Assembly: GCF_030504985.1 (NCBI RefSeq) | Contig: NZ_JASERU010000001.1 | Coordinates: 124,001 to 188,000, forward strand | Direction of reading: 5' to 3' | DNA from: Fulvimonas sp. R45 | GTDB lineage: Bacteria; Pseudomonadota; Gammaproteobacteria; Xanthomonadales; Rhodanobacteraceae | Length of the DNA: 64,000 nt | Part shown: positions 25,198 to 36,425 of the stretch, one piece after another | Numbering within the stretch: position 1 is the stretch's first letter | Layout of the letters: every line of letters begins with the position of its first letter | Notes under the pieces: model-generated | Databases searched by the model: none | What the model was told of the DNA's origin: nothing | What the model saw: the letters and a program-made list of their open reading frames with translations, nothing else | Program-made: the position numbers and the translations under genes

Positions 25198-28038
25198 GTG
25201 AGCACACATCTGATCCGCGAGTTCTTCGAGTCGTCCCAACTCGCTGGCGGCAACGCCGATTACGTCGAATCCCTGTACGACACCTGGCTGGCCGATCCTG
25301 CGTCGGTCCCCGCCGAATGGGGCCGCTACTTCGAAACCTTCAAGGGCCGCGAGTCGGGGGACGTCTCCCATACCGCGGCCATTGCGCGCATAGAGGCCGC
25401 GCAGAAGCAGCGCCGCGGCCTCGTCGCGGCCGCGCCGGTCAGCGACGAGCATGCGCGCAAGCAGGCCGGCGTGCTGCGCCTGCTCACCGCCTACCGCTCG
25501 CGCGGCCACCTGGCCGCCGACCTCGACCCGCTCGGCCTCGTCGAGCGCCTGCCGCCACCCGACCTGGGCCTGGCCTTCCACGGTCTGTCCGACGCCGACC
25601 TGGACACCGAGTTCGACTGCGGCACCTACGCCGGCGGCGGCCAGCGCATGAAGCTGCGCGAACTGTGGGCGCGGCTGAAGAAGGTGTACACCGGCACGGT
25701 GGGCGCCGAGTTCATGCACATCAGCGACCACGCCCAGCGCAACTGGGTCTACAGCCGCCTCGAACAGGCCAACGGCAGCGCCGGCCTCGACGCCGCCGGC
25801 AAGAAGCGCGTGCTGGCCGAACTGACCGCGGCCGACGGCCTGGAACGCTACCTGCACACCAAGTACGTGGGCCAGAAGCGCTTCTCGCTGGAAGGCGGCG
25901 ACAGCCTGATCCCGCTGATCGACGACGTGGTGCGCGCCGCCGGCGACAACGGCGTCAAGGAGCTGGTGATCGGCATGGCCCACCGCGGCCGCCTGAACGT
26001 GCTGGTCAACATCCTCGGCAAGCCGCCGAAGACCCTGTTCGACGAGTTCGAGGGCAAGTTCGAGCATCCCGACGATCCCGCCCATTCCGGCGACGTGAAG
26101 TACCACATGGGCTTCTCCGCCGACGTCAAGACGCCCAAGGGCGGCGTGCACGTGGCGCTGGCGTTCAACCCCTCGCACCTGGAGATCGTCAACCCGGTGG
26201 TGGCCGGCTCGGTGCATGCACGCCAGATGCGCCGCCACGACGCCGAGCGCCAGCAATCGCTGGCCGTGCTGGTGCACGGCGACGCCGCGCTGGCCGGCCA
26301 GGGCGTGAACATGGAACTGTTCCAGATGTCGCAGGCGCGCGGCTTCAAGATCGGCGGCACGCTGCACGTGGTGGTGAACAACCAGGTGGGCTTCACCACC
26401 TCGAACCCCCAGGACGCGCGCTCCACGATGTACTGCACCGACCTGGCCAAGATGGTCAACGCGCCGGTGTTCCACGTGAACGGCGACGACCCGGAAGCGG
26501 TGATCGAGGTCACCCGCCTCGCCTACGAGTTCCGCAAGACCTTCCGCAAGGACGTGGTGATCGACCTGGTCTGCTACCGCCGCCACGGCCACAACGAGGC
26601 CGACGAGCCGTCGGCCACCCAGCCGGTGATGTACCAGGTCATCAAGAAGCGCCCCACCGCGCGCGAGCTGTACGCGCAGCAGCTGGTGAAGGAAGGCGTG
26701 ATCGCCGAAGGCGACGGCCAGAAGCTGTTCGACGCCTACCGCGACCGCCTCGAGGCCGGCAAGCCGATGACCGAGCTGGACCCGGCGCCGCAACGCGACA
26801 TCCACATCGACTGGACGCGCTTCCTCAACGGCCGGCTGTCGGACAAGGTCGACACCGGCGTGCCGAAGAAGAAGCTGGTCGAACTGGCCAACAAACTGCT
26901 CGACCTGCCCGCCGACCTGACCCTGCAATCGCGCGTGGCGAAGATCTACGGCGACCGCGCCAAGATGGCCGCGGGCGAGCTGCCGGGCGACTGGGGCTTC
27001 GCCGAGAACCTGGCCTACGCCACCCTGGTCGACCAGGACTACAACCTGCGCCTGGTCGGCCAGGACTCCGGCCGCGGCACTTTCTTCCACCGCCACGCGG
27101 TGCTGCACGACCAGAAGGACGGCCACACCTTCATGCCGCTGGCCGCCGTGCGCGAGGGCGCCGACGTCGAGGTGATCGACTCGCTGCTCAGCGAGGAGGC
27201 GGTGATGGCGTTCGAGTACGGCCACTCCACCACCGATCCCGACACGCTCGACATCTGGGAAGGCCAGTTCGGCGACTTCGCCAACGGCGCCCAGGTGGTG
27301 ATCGACCAGTTCATCAGCTCCGGCGAAGCCAAGTGGAACCGCCTGTGCGGCCTGGCGCTGTTCCTGCCGCACGGCTACGAGGGCCAGGGTCCGGAGCATT
27401 CCTCGGCCCGCCTCGAGCGCTTCCTGCAGCTGTGCGCGCTGGACAACATGCAGGTCTGCGTGCCGACCACGCCGGCACAGGCCTTCCACATGATCCGCCG
27501 CCAGATGCTGCGCGACGTGCGCAAGCCGCTGATCGTGATGACGCCGAAGTCGCTGCTGCGCCACAAGCTGGCGGTGTCCTCGCTGGACGAACTGGCCAGG
27601 GGCGGTTTCCAGCTGGTGATCGGCGAGCATCGCGAGTTGCCCGCCAAGAAGGTCAAGCGCGTGGTGCTGTGCTCCGGCAAGGTCTACTACGACTTGCTGG
27701 AGGATGCCGAGAAGCGCAGCCAGAGCGATGTCGCCATCGTGCGCGTGGAGCAGCTCTACCCGTTCCCGCGCCCCGAGGTCGCCGCCGAGCTGGAGAAGTA
27801 CCCGGCCGCGAAGGAAGTGGTGTGGTGCCAGGAGGAGCCGATGAACCAGGGCGCCTGGTTCCAGATCCGCCACCACCTGCAGGCCTGCATCGGCAGCAAG
27901 CACAGCCTCTCCTACGCGGGGCGCGCGCGTTCGCCGGCGCCGGCGGCGGGCCACCTCAACACGCACAATGCCGAACAGGCGGCGCTGGTCGAGCAGGCGC
28001 TGGTCGCCCCGGTCGGCACCGACCACTCCGCCGAGTAA
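25198..28038 (+). CDS. sucA: 2-oxoglutarate dehydrogenase E1 component
   Basis: SucA is the thiamine-diphosphate-dependent E1 that decarboxylates 2-oxoglutarate and passes succinyl to the lipoyl arm of SucB. The 946-residue protein has the N-terminal E2-binding segment ([20 protein letters not shown]), [17 protein letters not shown], the cofactor region [13 protein letters not shown] near residue 260, [14 protein letters not shown] and [20 protein letters not shown]. Length fits the family (E. coli 933). The start is a GTG at 25198, in line with the conserved N-terminus. It heads the sucA-sucB-lpd operon; sdh and gltA are not adjacent. Confidence 0.98.
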   Translation: MSTHLIREFFESSQLAGGNADYVESLYDTWLADPASVPAEWGRYFETFKGRESGDVSHTAAIARIEAAQKQRRGLVAAAPVSDEHARKQAGVLRLLTAYRSRGHLAADLDPLGLVERLPPPDLGLAFHGLSDADLDTEFDCGTYAGGGQRMKLRELWARLKKVYTGTVGAEFMHISDHAQRNWVYSRLEQANGSAGLDAAGKKRVLAELTAADGLERYLHTKYVGQKRFSLEGGDSLIPLIDDVVRAAGDNGVKELVIGMAHRGRLNVLVNILGKPPKTLFDEFEGKFEHPDDPAHSGDVKYHMGFSADVKTPKGGVHVALAFNPSHLEIVNPVVAGSVHARQMRRHDAERQQSLAVLVHGDAALAGQGVNMELFQMSQARGFKIGGTLHVVVNNQVGFTTSNPQDARSTMYCTDLAKMVNAPVFHVNGDDPEAVIEVTRLAYEFRKTFRKDVVIDLVCYRRHGHNEADEPSATQPVMYQVIKKRPTARELYAQQLVKEGVIAEGDGQKLFDAYRDRLEAGKPMTELDPAPQRDIHIDWTRFLNGRLSDKVDTGVPKKKLVELANKLLDLPADLTLQSRVAKIYGDRAKMAAGELPGDWGFAENLAYATLVDQDYNLRLVGQDSGRGTFFHRHAVLHDQKDGHTFMPLAAVREGADVEVIDSLLSEEAVMAFEYGHSTTDPDTLDIWEGQFGDFANGAQVVIDQFISSGEAKWNRLCGLALFLPHGYEGQGPEHSSARLERFLQLCALDNMQVCVPTTPAQAFHMIRRQMLRDVRKPLIVMTPKSLLRHKLAVSSLDELARGGFQLVIGEHRELPAKKVKRVVLCSGKVYYDLLEDAEKRSQSDVAIVRVEQLYPFPRPEVAAELEKYPAAKEVVWCQEEPMNQGAWFQIRHHLQACIGSKHSLSYAGRARSPAPAAGHLNTHNAEQAALVEQALVAPVGTDHSAE

Positions 28039-28117
28039 GCTTCCCGAATCACGCGGCCAGGACGGCCGCACCCCGATCCTTAGCGTTCAACGAGCGCGAC
28101 AAACCCAAGGGCCATTT

Positions 28118-30893
<2,776 letters not shown>

Positions 30894-30974
30894 CGCCCCT
30901 GGATGGCCATAACGGCCCGCTCGTGGCGACATGGGCGGGCCGTGCCGTTTGAACCACCCGGAACCTTCACCGCC

Positions 30975-31089
30975 GTCATTCCGGCGCAGGCCGGAATCCA
31001 GTTTCAATACGCCGTGCGAAGCACTCAAAAGGGTTTTGTGTCCTTCGGACGCATCACTCGAACTGGATTCCGGCCTGCGCCGGAATGAC
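30975..31089. repeat. Element with perfect 29-base terminal inverted repeats
   Basis: The arms 30975-31003 and 31061-31089 are exact reverse complements over 29 bases, and each arm is itself a dyad (ATTCCGGC-GCAG-GCCGGAAT). The 57-base interior carries no gene. The arms begin GTCATTCCGGCG and belong to a repeat type that I know as common in proteobacterial, including xanthomonad, genomes. The second arm ends 21 bases before the LOG-family start. It may terminate lpd transcription or form a large hairpin. Confidence 0.85.
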
Positions 31090-31110
31090 GAGCAAAAAGC
31101 GAGTCCCGAC

Positions 31111-31707
31111 ATGCCCCAACCCACCGCCCTCTGCGTCTACTGCGGCTCCAGCCCCGGCAGGCATCCCGAATACGCCGACCAGGCGCGCGCCTTCGGCGCC
31201 GGAATGGCGAAGCGCGGCATCGCGCTGGTCTACGGCGGCGGCAACGTGGGGTTGATGGGCATCGTCGCCGACGCGGTGCTGGCCGGCGGCGGCAGGGTCG
31301 TCGGCGTGATCCCCCGCCAGCTGGTCGAGCGCGAGGTGGCGCACGCCGGCCTCACCGAACTGGTGGTGGTGGACACCATGCACCAGCGCAAGACGCGCAT
31401 GTTCGAGCTGTCCGACGCCTTCGTCGCCCTGCCCGGCGGCTTCGGCACCATGGACGAGATGTTCGAGATGCTGACCTGGGCCCAGCTCGGCCTGCACCGT
31501 TATCCCTGCGCCTTCCTCGACGTGCGCGGCTACTACCGCAACCTGCGCGCGATGATGGACCACATGGTCGCCGAGCGCTTCGTGCGCCCCGAGCAGCGCG
31601 AAAGCGTCTGGTTCGGCGAGGACGCCGGCGCGCTGTTCGACTGGATGCAGGCCTACGAGGGCAGCTACCAGCCCAAGTGGATCGACCGCGACAGCGTGCA
31701 CGCCTGA
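31111..31707 (+). CDS. LOG-family nucleotide 5'-monophosphate phosphoribohydrolase
   Basis: The 198-residue protein has the family Rossmann core LCVYCGSSPGRHPEYADQAR, LVYGGGNVGLMGIVADAV and the catalytic motif PGGFGTMDEMFE (PGGxGTxxE). LOG proteins cleave N6-modified AMP to release cytokinin-like bases and ribose 5-phosphate; many bacterial members remain of uncertain role. It is thus probably a cytosolic purine nucleotide hydrolase. The ATG at 31111 follows the inverted-repeat element. The next gene starts 14 bases downstream, suggesting an operon. Confidence 0.9.
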   Translation: MPQPTALCVYCGSSPGRHPEYADQARAFGAGMAKRGIALVYGGGNVGLMGIVADAVLAGGGRVVGVIPRQLVEREVAHAGLTELVVVDTMHQRKTRMFELSDAFVALPGGFGTMDEMFEMLTWAQLGLHRYPCAFLDVRGYYRNLRAMMDHMVAERFVRPEQRESVWFGEDAGALFDWMQAYEGSYQPKWIDRDSVHA

Positions 31708-31721
31708 GCAGGAGGAACCGC

Positions 31722-32717
31722 ATGACCCGTTTCCGCGCCTTCCGCATCCACGACGACGACGCCGGCTATCGCGCCGGCATCGAGGAGATCGACGCCGACG
31801 CGCTGACGCCCGGCGAAGTGCTGGTGAAGGTCGCGTACTCCTCGGTCAACTACAAGGACGCGCTGGCCGGCACCGGCAAGGGCAGGATCCTGCGTCGGCA
31901 TCCGCTCAACGGCGGCATCGACCTCGCCGGCCACGTGGTCGCCTCCACCGATCCGGCGTTCCGGGAAGGCGACGCGGTGCTGTGCACCGGCAGCGGGCTG
32001 TCCGAGACACGCGACGGCGGCTACGCCGAATACGCGCGGCTGGATGCGCGCTGGACGATCCCGCTGCCGCCCGGCCTGTCGCTGCGCGAGAGCATGTTCC
32101 TGGGCACCGCCGGCTTCACCGCCGCGCTGGCGCTGCTGCACATGCAGGACAACCGGCAGACGCCCGCGCTCGGCCCGGTCGCGGTCACCGGCGCCAGCGG
32201 CGGCGTGGGCCAGCTCGCCATCGACATCTTCAGCCGCGCCGGCTACGAGGTGCATGCGATCAGCGGCAAGGCCGACCACTTCGACCACCTGAAGTCGCTG
32301 GGCGCCGCCGCATGCATCGATCGCCACGCGCTGGTCTTCAGCGGCAAGCCGATGGATTCGGCCCGCTTCGGCGGCGCGCTGGACAACGTGGGCGGCGCGA
32401 TGCTGGCCGGGCTGCTGCCGCTGGTCGCGCCCTACGGCAACGTGGCGATCTGCGGCAATGCCGGCGGCATCGGCTTTGAAAGCACCGTGATGCCCTTCAT
32501 CATCCGCGGCGTGAACCTGCTCGGCGTGGCCTCGGCCGGCACCGCGCGCGACATCCGCGATCGCGTCTGGCGGCACCTGGCCGGCGACTGGAGGCCGCGC
32601 CACCTGGAGCGCATCGCCACCCGCGAGGTCACGCTGGACGGACTGCCCGGGGTGTTCGCGCGCATGCTGGCCGGAGATTCCTTCGGCCGCACCGTGGTGC
32701 GCGTGGCGGGCGGCTGA
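31722..32717 (+). CDS. Acrylyl-CoA reductase-like (AcuI/YhdH) MDR oxidoreductase
   Basis: The 331-residue zinc-free medium-chain reductase has SSVNYKDALAGTGKGRILRR, GIDLAGHVVASTDP, the NADPH loop VTGASGGVGQLAIDIFSRAG and FESTVMPFIIRGVNLLGVAS, all typical of the YhdH/AcuI group. Members reduce acrylyl-CoA to propionyl-CoA with NADPH and protect against acrylate; other enones are possible substrates. An AGGAGG site precedes the ATG at 31722. It sits close behind the LOG gene. Assignment to the family is firm, the substrate less so. Confidence 0.9.
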   Translation: MTRFRAFRIHDDDAGYRAGIEEIDADALTPGEVLVKVAYSSVNYKDALAGTGKGRILRRHPLNGGIDLAGHVVASTDPAFREGDAVLCTGSGLSETRDGGYAEYARLDARWTIPLPPGLSLRESMFLGTAGFTAALALLHMQDNRQTPALGPVAVTGASGGVGQLAIDIFSRAGYEVHAISGKADHFDHLKSLGAAACIDRHALVFSGKPMDSARFGGALDNVGGAMLAGLLPLVAPYGNVAICGNAGGIGFESTVMPFIIRGVNLLGVASAGTARDIRDRVWRHLAGDWRPRHLERIATREVTLDGLPGVFARMLAGDSFGRTVVRVAGG

Positions 32718-32727
32718 ACCGCCGCGC

Positions 32728-32756
32728 TTGGAAGCGCCGTCCGGGCGGCTTAGAAT
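32728..32756 (+). promoter_or_regulatory. Sigma-70 promoter of the pilH-like gene
   Basis: TTGGAA, exactly 17 bases, then TAGAAT, 32 bases before the ATG at 32788. It starts inside the short gap after the oxidoreductase stop, so the receiver gene has its own promoter. Confidence 0.8.
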
Positions 32757-32787
32757 CCATCTGAACAACAAGGGGACACCCAATCTT

Positions 32788-33153
32788 ATGGCACGCATCC
32801 TGATCGTCGACGATTCCCCGTCGCAGCTCCTGGGCCTGAAGCGCATCGTCGAGAAGCTTGGCCATGAGACCCTGACCGCCGAGGACGGCGCCGCCGGCGT
32901 GGAAGTCGCCAAGCGCGAGCTGCCCGACCTGATCCTGATGGACGTGGTGATGCCGAACCTCAACGGCTTCCAGGCCACCCGCACGATCAGCAAGGACCCA
33001 AGCACCTCGCACATCCCGGTGGTGCTGGTGACCACCAAGGACCAGGAGACCGACAAGGTATGGGGCATGCGCCAGGGCGCCAAGGCCTACGTCACCAAGC
33101 CGATCAAGGAAGACGAGCTGGTCAGCACGCTGAAGGAACTGCTGCCGGCCTGA
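32788..33153 (+). CDS. pilH: PilH-like single-domain response regulator
   Basis: The 121-residue protein is a bare receiver domain: ILIVDDSPSQLLGLKRIVEK, phosphoacceptor Asp52 in LILMDVVMPNLNGFQATR, Thr82 and Lys104 in AYVTKPIKEDEL. The sequence most resembles PilH, which acts with PilG and ChpA in twitching motility. No pilG, pilI, pilJ or chpA is adjacent. It has its own promoter and terminator and is therefore a single-gene transcript. A role in type IV pilus chemosensing is likely by resemblance; a different partner kinase is possible. Confidence 0.85.
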   Translation: MARILIVDDSPSQLLGLKRIVEKLGHETLTAEDGAAGVEVAKRELPDLILMDVVMPNLNGFQATRTISKDPSTSHIPVVLVTTKDQETDKVWGMRQGAKAYVTKPIKEDELVSTLKELLPA

Positions 33154-33174
33154 CGGTCCGCGCTTCCCGCATGC

Positions 33175-33199
33175 AAACGGCGCCTGGAGGCGCCGTTTT
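33175..33199 (+). terminator. Intrinsic terminator of the pilH-like gene
   Basis: AAACGGCGCC-TGGA-GGCGCCGTTTT is a perfect stem with a four-base loop and T tail, 22 bases after the pilH stop. Its A/T flanks let it act for both directions, so it may also serve cbpA. Confidence 0.9.
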
Positions 33200-33223
33200 C
33201 GTATCGGTCCGGCCGCGCACCGC

Positions 33224-34114
33224 TCAATGGCGCGGGTCGTAGCCCTCGAACCGCTGGCGCAACGCCTCGTAGGCCTCGCGCTGTGCATCAGTGTCCGCTG
33301 GCGGCGTGCGGATCGACAGTTCCACCAGTTGGTCGCCCGGCGGCGTACCAGGCATGCCGCGGCCCTTCAGGCGCAGCTTGCGGCCCGACTGCGAACCGGC
33401 CGGAATGCGCAGGTCCACCGCGCCGGCCAGGGTCGGTACCGGCACCGTGGCGCCCAGCGCCGCTTCCCACGGCGCCACCGGCAGCACGTGCAGCACGTTG
33501 CGCCCGTCCAGCCGGAAGCGCGCGTCGTCGCGCATGCCCACTTCCAGCAACAGGTCGCCGCTGGGGCCGCCGCCCATGCCGGGATGGCCCTGCCCCGCCA
33601 GGCGGATCACCTGCCCCGGCTGGATGCCGGCCGGGATCTTCACTTCCAGCACGCGCTCGCCGCCGCCGTCGTGCATGGCCAGCCGCGTGCGGCCACCATC
33701 GAAGGCGGTCTGCAGGTCGATCTCCACCCGCGCCTGCACGTCCTGCCCGCGGCGCGCGCGCGGTTGCCCGCGTGCGCCGCCGGCCGCGCGGCCGAACAGG
33801 CTCTCGAAGAAGTCGCTGAAATCGCCGCCCTCGCCGAACTCGAAGTGCTGGCCCTGCCCCCAGCCCGGCGGCGGCCGGAACTGCTCGCCGCCGCGGTAGC
33901 CGCCGGCGCGCAGCTGGTCGTAGGCGCGGCGCTTCTCGGGATCGAGCAGCACCTCCTGCGCCTCGTTGGCGGCCTTGAATTTTTCCTCGGCCCCGGCTTC
34001 CTTGTTCTTGTCCGGATGGTACTTGCGCGCCAGCTTGCGGTAGGCGGTCTTGATCTCCGCCTCGCTGGCCCCGGGCTTCACGCCCAGGATCTCGTAATAG
34101 TCTTTGAACTCCAC
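33224..34114 (-). CDS. cbpA: Curved-DNA-binding DnaJ-family protein CbpA
   Basis: CbpA is a DnaJ homologue that works with DnaK and binds curved DNA. The 296-residue protein has an N-terminal J domain ([20 protein letters not shown], then [11 protein letters not shown] with HPD), a Gly/Phe/Gln linker and two C-terminal beta domains. It lacks the CxxCxGxG zinc region of DnaJ. I chose a GTG at 34114 ([11 protein letters not shown]) because AGGAG lies 5 bases upstream. The modulator gene cbpM, usually directly downstream, is absent; the next gene is pilH, in convergent orientation. Hsp20 lies upstream on the same strand. Confidence 0.92.
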   Translation of the reverse strand: MEFKDYYEILGVKPGASEAEIKTAYRKLARKYHPDKNKEAGAEEKFKAANEAQEVLLDPEKRRAYDQLRAGGYRGGEQFRPPPGWGQGQHFEFGEGGDFSDFFESLFGRAAGGARGQPRARRGQDVQARVEIDLQTAFDGGRTRLAMHDGGGERVLEVKIPAGIQPGQVIRLAGQGHPGMGGGPSGDLLLEVGMRDDARFRLDGRNVLHVLPVAPWEAALGATVPVPTLAGAVDLRIPAGSQSGRKLRLKGRGMPGTPPGDQLVELSIRTPPADTDAQREAYEALRQRFEGYDPRH

Positions 34115-34211
34115 AGCCACTCCTGACCGGAGACCGGAAAAGACAGTCGGCACCGCGTCCCCGTTGTGCGCGGACCGCGCAGGCATGCGCCTGCCGGCAG
34201 ACGAAACGAAC

Positions 34212-34251
34212 GCGCGGCCCACGGAGGATCATCGTCCGCCGTGGGCCGCGC
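34212..34251 (-). terminator. Long hairpin between hsp20 and cbpA
   Basis: On the minus strand GCGCGGCCCACGG and CCGTGGGCCGCGC form a perfect 13-pair stem around 14 bases, followed by GTTCGTTT. It starts 12 bases after the hsp20 stop. The T tail is broken, so it could be a weak terminator or an RNA-stabilising hairpin. Confidence 0.6.
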
Positions 34252-34262
34252 CTGCAACCCGC

Positions 34263-34712
34263 TCAGTGCGCGGTATCGATCGCGATGCGGCGCGGCGTGG
34301 TTTCCGGCTTCTTCGGAATGGAGATTTCCAGCACACCATGACGGCCGCTGGCAGTGACGTTCTCCGCGTCGGCGCTGTCGGGCAGGCTGAAGCGGCGATG
34401 GAACACGCCATGCAGCCGCTCCTGCCGGGTGAAGCGGCCGACCTGCTCGCTCTGCTCCATCGTGCGCTCGCCCTTGATGGTGAGGATGCCCTTGTCCATG
34501 CTCACCTCGATCGAGGCCGGATCCACGCCGGGGATGTCGGCGAAGATCACGAAGCGCTTGTCTTCCTCCCTGATGTCCACCTGCGGCGCCCACTGGCTGG
34601 TCACCACGTTGGACTGGTCGCTCTCTTCCTGTCCCAGGAAGCGGTCGAAGGCCTGGCGGAACGCCTGGATCTCGCGGGGCATGCCCCAGCTCACGTGACG
34701 GGTCACGGTCAT
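34263..34712 (-). CDS. Small heat-shock protein (Hsp20/alpha-crystallin)
   Basis: Hsp20 proteins hold denatured clients in ATP-independent oligomers for later refolding by DnaK. The 149-residue protein has the alpha-crystallin domain (PQVDIREEDKRFVIFADIPG, VSMDKGILTIKGER, LPDSADAENVTASGRHGVLE) and a C-terminal IxI motif (ISIPKK). The ATG at 34712 follows AGAGGAG; a longer start at 34742 is less likely. A sigma-32-type promoter precedes it, and cbpA follows on the same strand after a long hairpin, so both may be heat-induced. Confidence 0.95.
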   Translation of the reverse strand: MTVTRHVSWGMPREIQAFRQAFDRFLGQEESDQSNVVTSQWAPQVDIREEDKRFVIFADIPGVDPASIEVSMDKGILTIKGERTMEQSEQVGRFTRQERLHGVFHRRFSLPDSADAENVTASGRHGVLEISIPKKPETTPRRIAIDTAH

Positions 34713-34761
34713 CTCGGATCTCCTCTGCAATAGGCGCGGCACCCAACGCCGCTTGCCTCCG

Positions 34762-34789
34762 AGATAGGTGTCCTGCGCCCCGATTCAAG
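34762..34789 (-). promoter_or_regulatory. Sigma-32-type heat-shock promoter of hsp20
   Basis: On the minus strand CTTGAA, 14 bases, then ACCTATCT. The -35 is perfect; the -10 matches CCCCATNT at 6 of 8. Spacing and 11 of 14 spacer bases equal those of the dnaK promoter. It lies 50-77 bases before the start. Confidence 0.72.
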
Positions 34790-34912
34790 GCGTCTGCCGG
34801 GTCCGCCGATACCCGTGCTGCAGCCGTCATTCACCTCTGCGGCAATCGCGGGCTGCTGGCAACGTGACGTTCCGCGCAGTTTCTTCACATGACCTTCACA
34901 TAGACTGAAAAC

Positions 34913-35341
34913 ATGAGAAGAATCAGCACCTTTCTGGGAATATTCCTATCCGCTTCGACGCTTGCCGGCTGCGGTGGCGTGCCCGTTGCCAGCGCGCCCC
35001 GGCCCAGCCTCGCGCATGCGGATTTCGGCCGTTACCCGCCCGACTACAAGGCGCTGGTGCGCACGTGGAGCGAGAGCAACCTCAAGGGCGCCGGCGAACT
35101 GCAGTTCGGCCATGTCTCCCGGCCACGCCGCGATTGGGCGCCGGACGGCGCGGGCACGCTCTACGGCTGGTCGGTGTGCGCGATGATCAGCGCCCCCAAC
35201 ACCTACGGCGAGTACACCGGCCCGCAGACCTTCTGGTTCCTGATCCACGGCGACCGCGTGGTGACCATCCGCCAGAGCGACGTCATCTCGCCCGGCCACC
35301 GCGTCGACTGCAGCGACGGCCTGGCGCCCGCCACCGGTTGA
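34913..35341 (+). CDS. Predicted lipoprotein, function unknown
   Basis: The 142-residue precursor has a basic start (MRRISTFLGIFLSASTLAGC) with lipobox LAGC at Cys20, so it is a lipoprotein. The mature part has FGRYPPDYKALVRTWSESNL and LYGWSVCAMISAPNTYGEYT, and ends GHRVDCSDGLAPATG; the two cysteines could form a disulphide. I do not recognise a named family, although the YPxDYKxLV pattern is seen in small uncharacterised lipoproteins of related bacteria. It is divergent from hsp20. It stands alone with 43 bases to the peroxiredoxin gene. Confidence 0.82.
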   Translation: MRRISTFLGIFLSASTLAGCGGVPVASAPRPSLAHADFGRYPPDYKALVRTWSESNLKGAGELQFGHVSRPRRDWAPDGAGTLYGWSVCAMISAPNTYGEYTGPQTFWFLIHGDRVVTIRQSDVISPGHRVDCSDGLAPATG

Positions 35342-35384
35342 GGCGGGCTGGCGCTACGATGCGCGTTCCCCCTCGGAGAACGCC

Positions 35385-35867
35385 ATGAGCATCCAGCCCG
35401 GCCAGCCCCTGCCCGACGTCGAGATCCGCGTAATCGACGGCGATATCCAGACCGCACGCACCGGCGCCCTGTTCGCGGGGCGCCGGGCCGTGCTGTTCGC
35501 GGTGCCCGGCGCCTTCACGCCCACCTGCTCGAACCGGCACCTTCCCGGCTACGTGGCGCACCACGATGAATTCCGCGAGCGTGGCATCGAGGTGATGTGC
35601 CTGGCCGTCAACGATGCCTATGTGATGCAGGCCTGGGCCACCGCGCAACGGGTGCCGCCGGGCCTGAAGCTGCTCGCCGACGGCAACGCGGCCTTCGTCC
35701 GCGCATTGGGACTGGAACTGGACGGCAGCGCCTACGGCATGGGCCTGCGTTCGCGCCGCTTCGCGCTGTACGCCGAGGACGGTGTGGTACGCCAGCTGCA
35801 CGTGGAGGCGCCGGGCGAATTCCGCGTTTCCAGCGCGGAGGCGATGCTGGCCGCCGTCCCTGCCTGA
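35385..35867 (+). CDS. Peroxiredoxin, Prx5 family
   Basis: The 160-residue protein reduces hydrogen peroxide and organic peroxides through a reactive cysteine. It has the Prx5 motif VPGAFTPTCSNRHLPGYV with peroxidatic Cys48, then VNDAYVMQAWATAQRV and LLADGNAAFVRALGLELDGS; the conserved Arg lies in GLRSRRFALYAEDG. No glutaredoxin domain is fused, so reduction by glutathione/glutaredoxin or thioredoxin comes from other proteins. A GGAG site precedes the ATG at 35385. It is followed by a DoxX gene 95 bases downstream. Confidence 0.93.
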   Translation: MSIQPGQPLPDVEIRVIDGDIQTARTGALFAGRRAVLFAVPGAFTPTCSNRHLPGYVAHHDEFRERGIEVMCLAVNDAYVMQAWATAQRVPPGLKLLADGNAAFVRALGLELDGSAYGMGLRSRRFALYAEDGVVRQLHVEAPGEFRVSSAEAMLAAVPA

Positions 35868-35962
35868 GCCGGGCGCGCGTCCGGCCGCTCGGCGTATAGT
35901 CGTCCCGTGGCGCCCGCTGCGGGTCGACGATACGGCCAACCCGGGCGCGGGAGGAGAACGCC

Positions 35963-36376
35963 ATGCGCTACGCGCTGCTCGAAAGCCGCAGGAACGAGGT
36001 CCTGCTGCTGGCCCGCATCCTGCTGATGGTGCTGTTCGTGCTGTTCGGCTGGAACAAGCTGACCGACTTCCACGGCACCGCCGCCTACATGGGGGCGGAG
36101 GGCTTGCCGCTACCCGCCGTGGCGGCGATCGTCGTGATCCTGATGGAATTCGTGGTGGGCCTGGCGATCGTGCTCGGTTTCTGGACGCGCCCGTTGGCCC
36201 TGTTGATGGTGCTGTACACGCTGGGCACCGCGCTGGTGGGACACCACTACTGGAGCATGGACGGCGCCGAACGCATGGCCAACATGATCAATTTCTACAA
36301 GAACCTCGCCATCGCCGGCGGCCTGTTGCTGCTCTGCCTCACCGGTCCGGGCAGGTATTCGGTCGATCGCCGATAG
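35963..36376 (+). CDS. DoxX family membrane protein
   Basis: The 137-residue protein has four hydrophobic helices, with LARILLMVLFVLFGWNKLTD, YMGAEGLPLPAVAAIVVILM, FVVGLAIVLGFWTRPLALLM and a last helix near LLLLCLTG. The FGWNKLTDF and GFWTRPLAL patterns are standard for DoxX. Such proteins sit in the inner membrane and have been linked to redox and detoxification complexes; the role here is unknown. GAGGAG precedes the ATG at 35963. Neighbouring peroxiredoxin suggests an oxidative-stress context. It converges on gyrA across a shared terminator. Confidence 0.9.
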   Translation: MRYALLESRRNEVLLLARILLMVLFVLFGWNKLTDFHGTAAYMGAEGLPLPAVAAIVVILMEFVVGLAIVLGFWTRPLALLMVLYTLGTALVGHHYWSMDGAERMANMINFYKNLAIAGGLLLLCLTGPGRYSVDRR

Positions 36377-36384
36377 GCTACAGA

Positions 36385-36411
36385 CGAAAGCCCCGCCAGG
36401 CGGGGCTTTCG
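36385..36411. terminator. Bidirectional terminator between doxX and gyrA
   Basis: CGAAAGCCCCGCC and GGCGGGGCTTTCG form a perfect 13-base dyad about one central base. It starts 8 bases after the doxX stop and ends 14 bases from the gyrA stop, so it can serve both converging genes. Confidence 0.85.
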
Positions 36412-36425
36412 TCGTGACGGCAGAC

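Noticed and set aside
24226-28071. A 1281-codon minus-strand frame
   Set aside because: Antisense to roxA, its partner gene and sucA, all of which are clear families; composition is that of a shadow frame.
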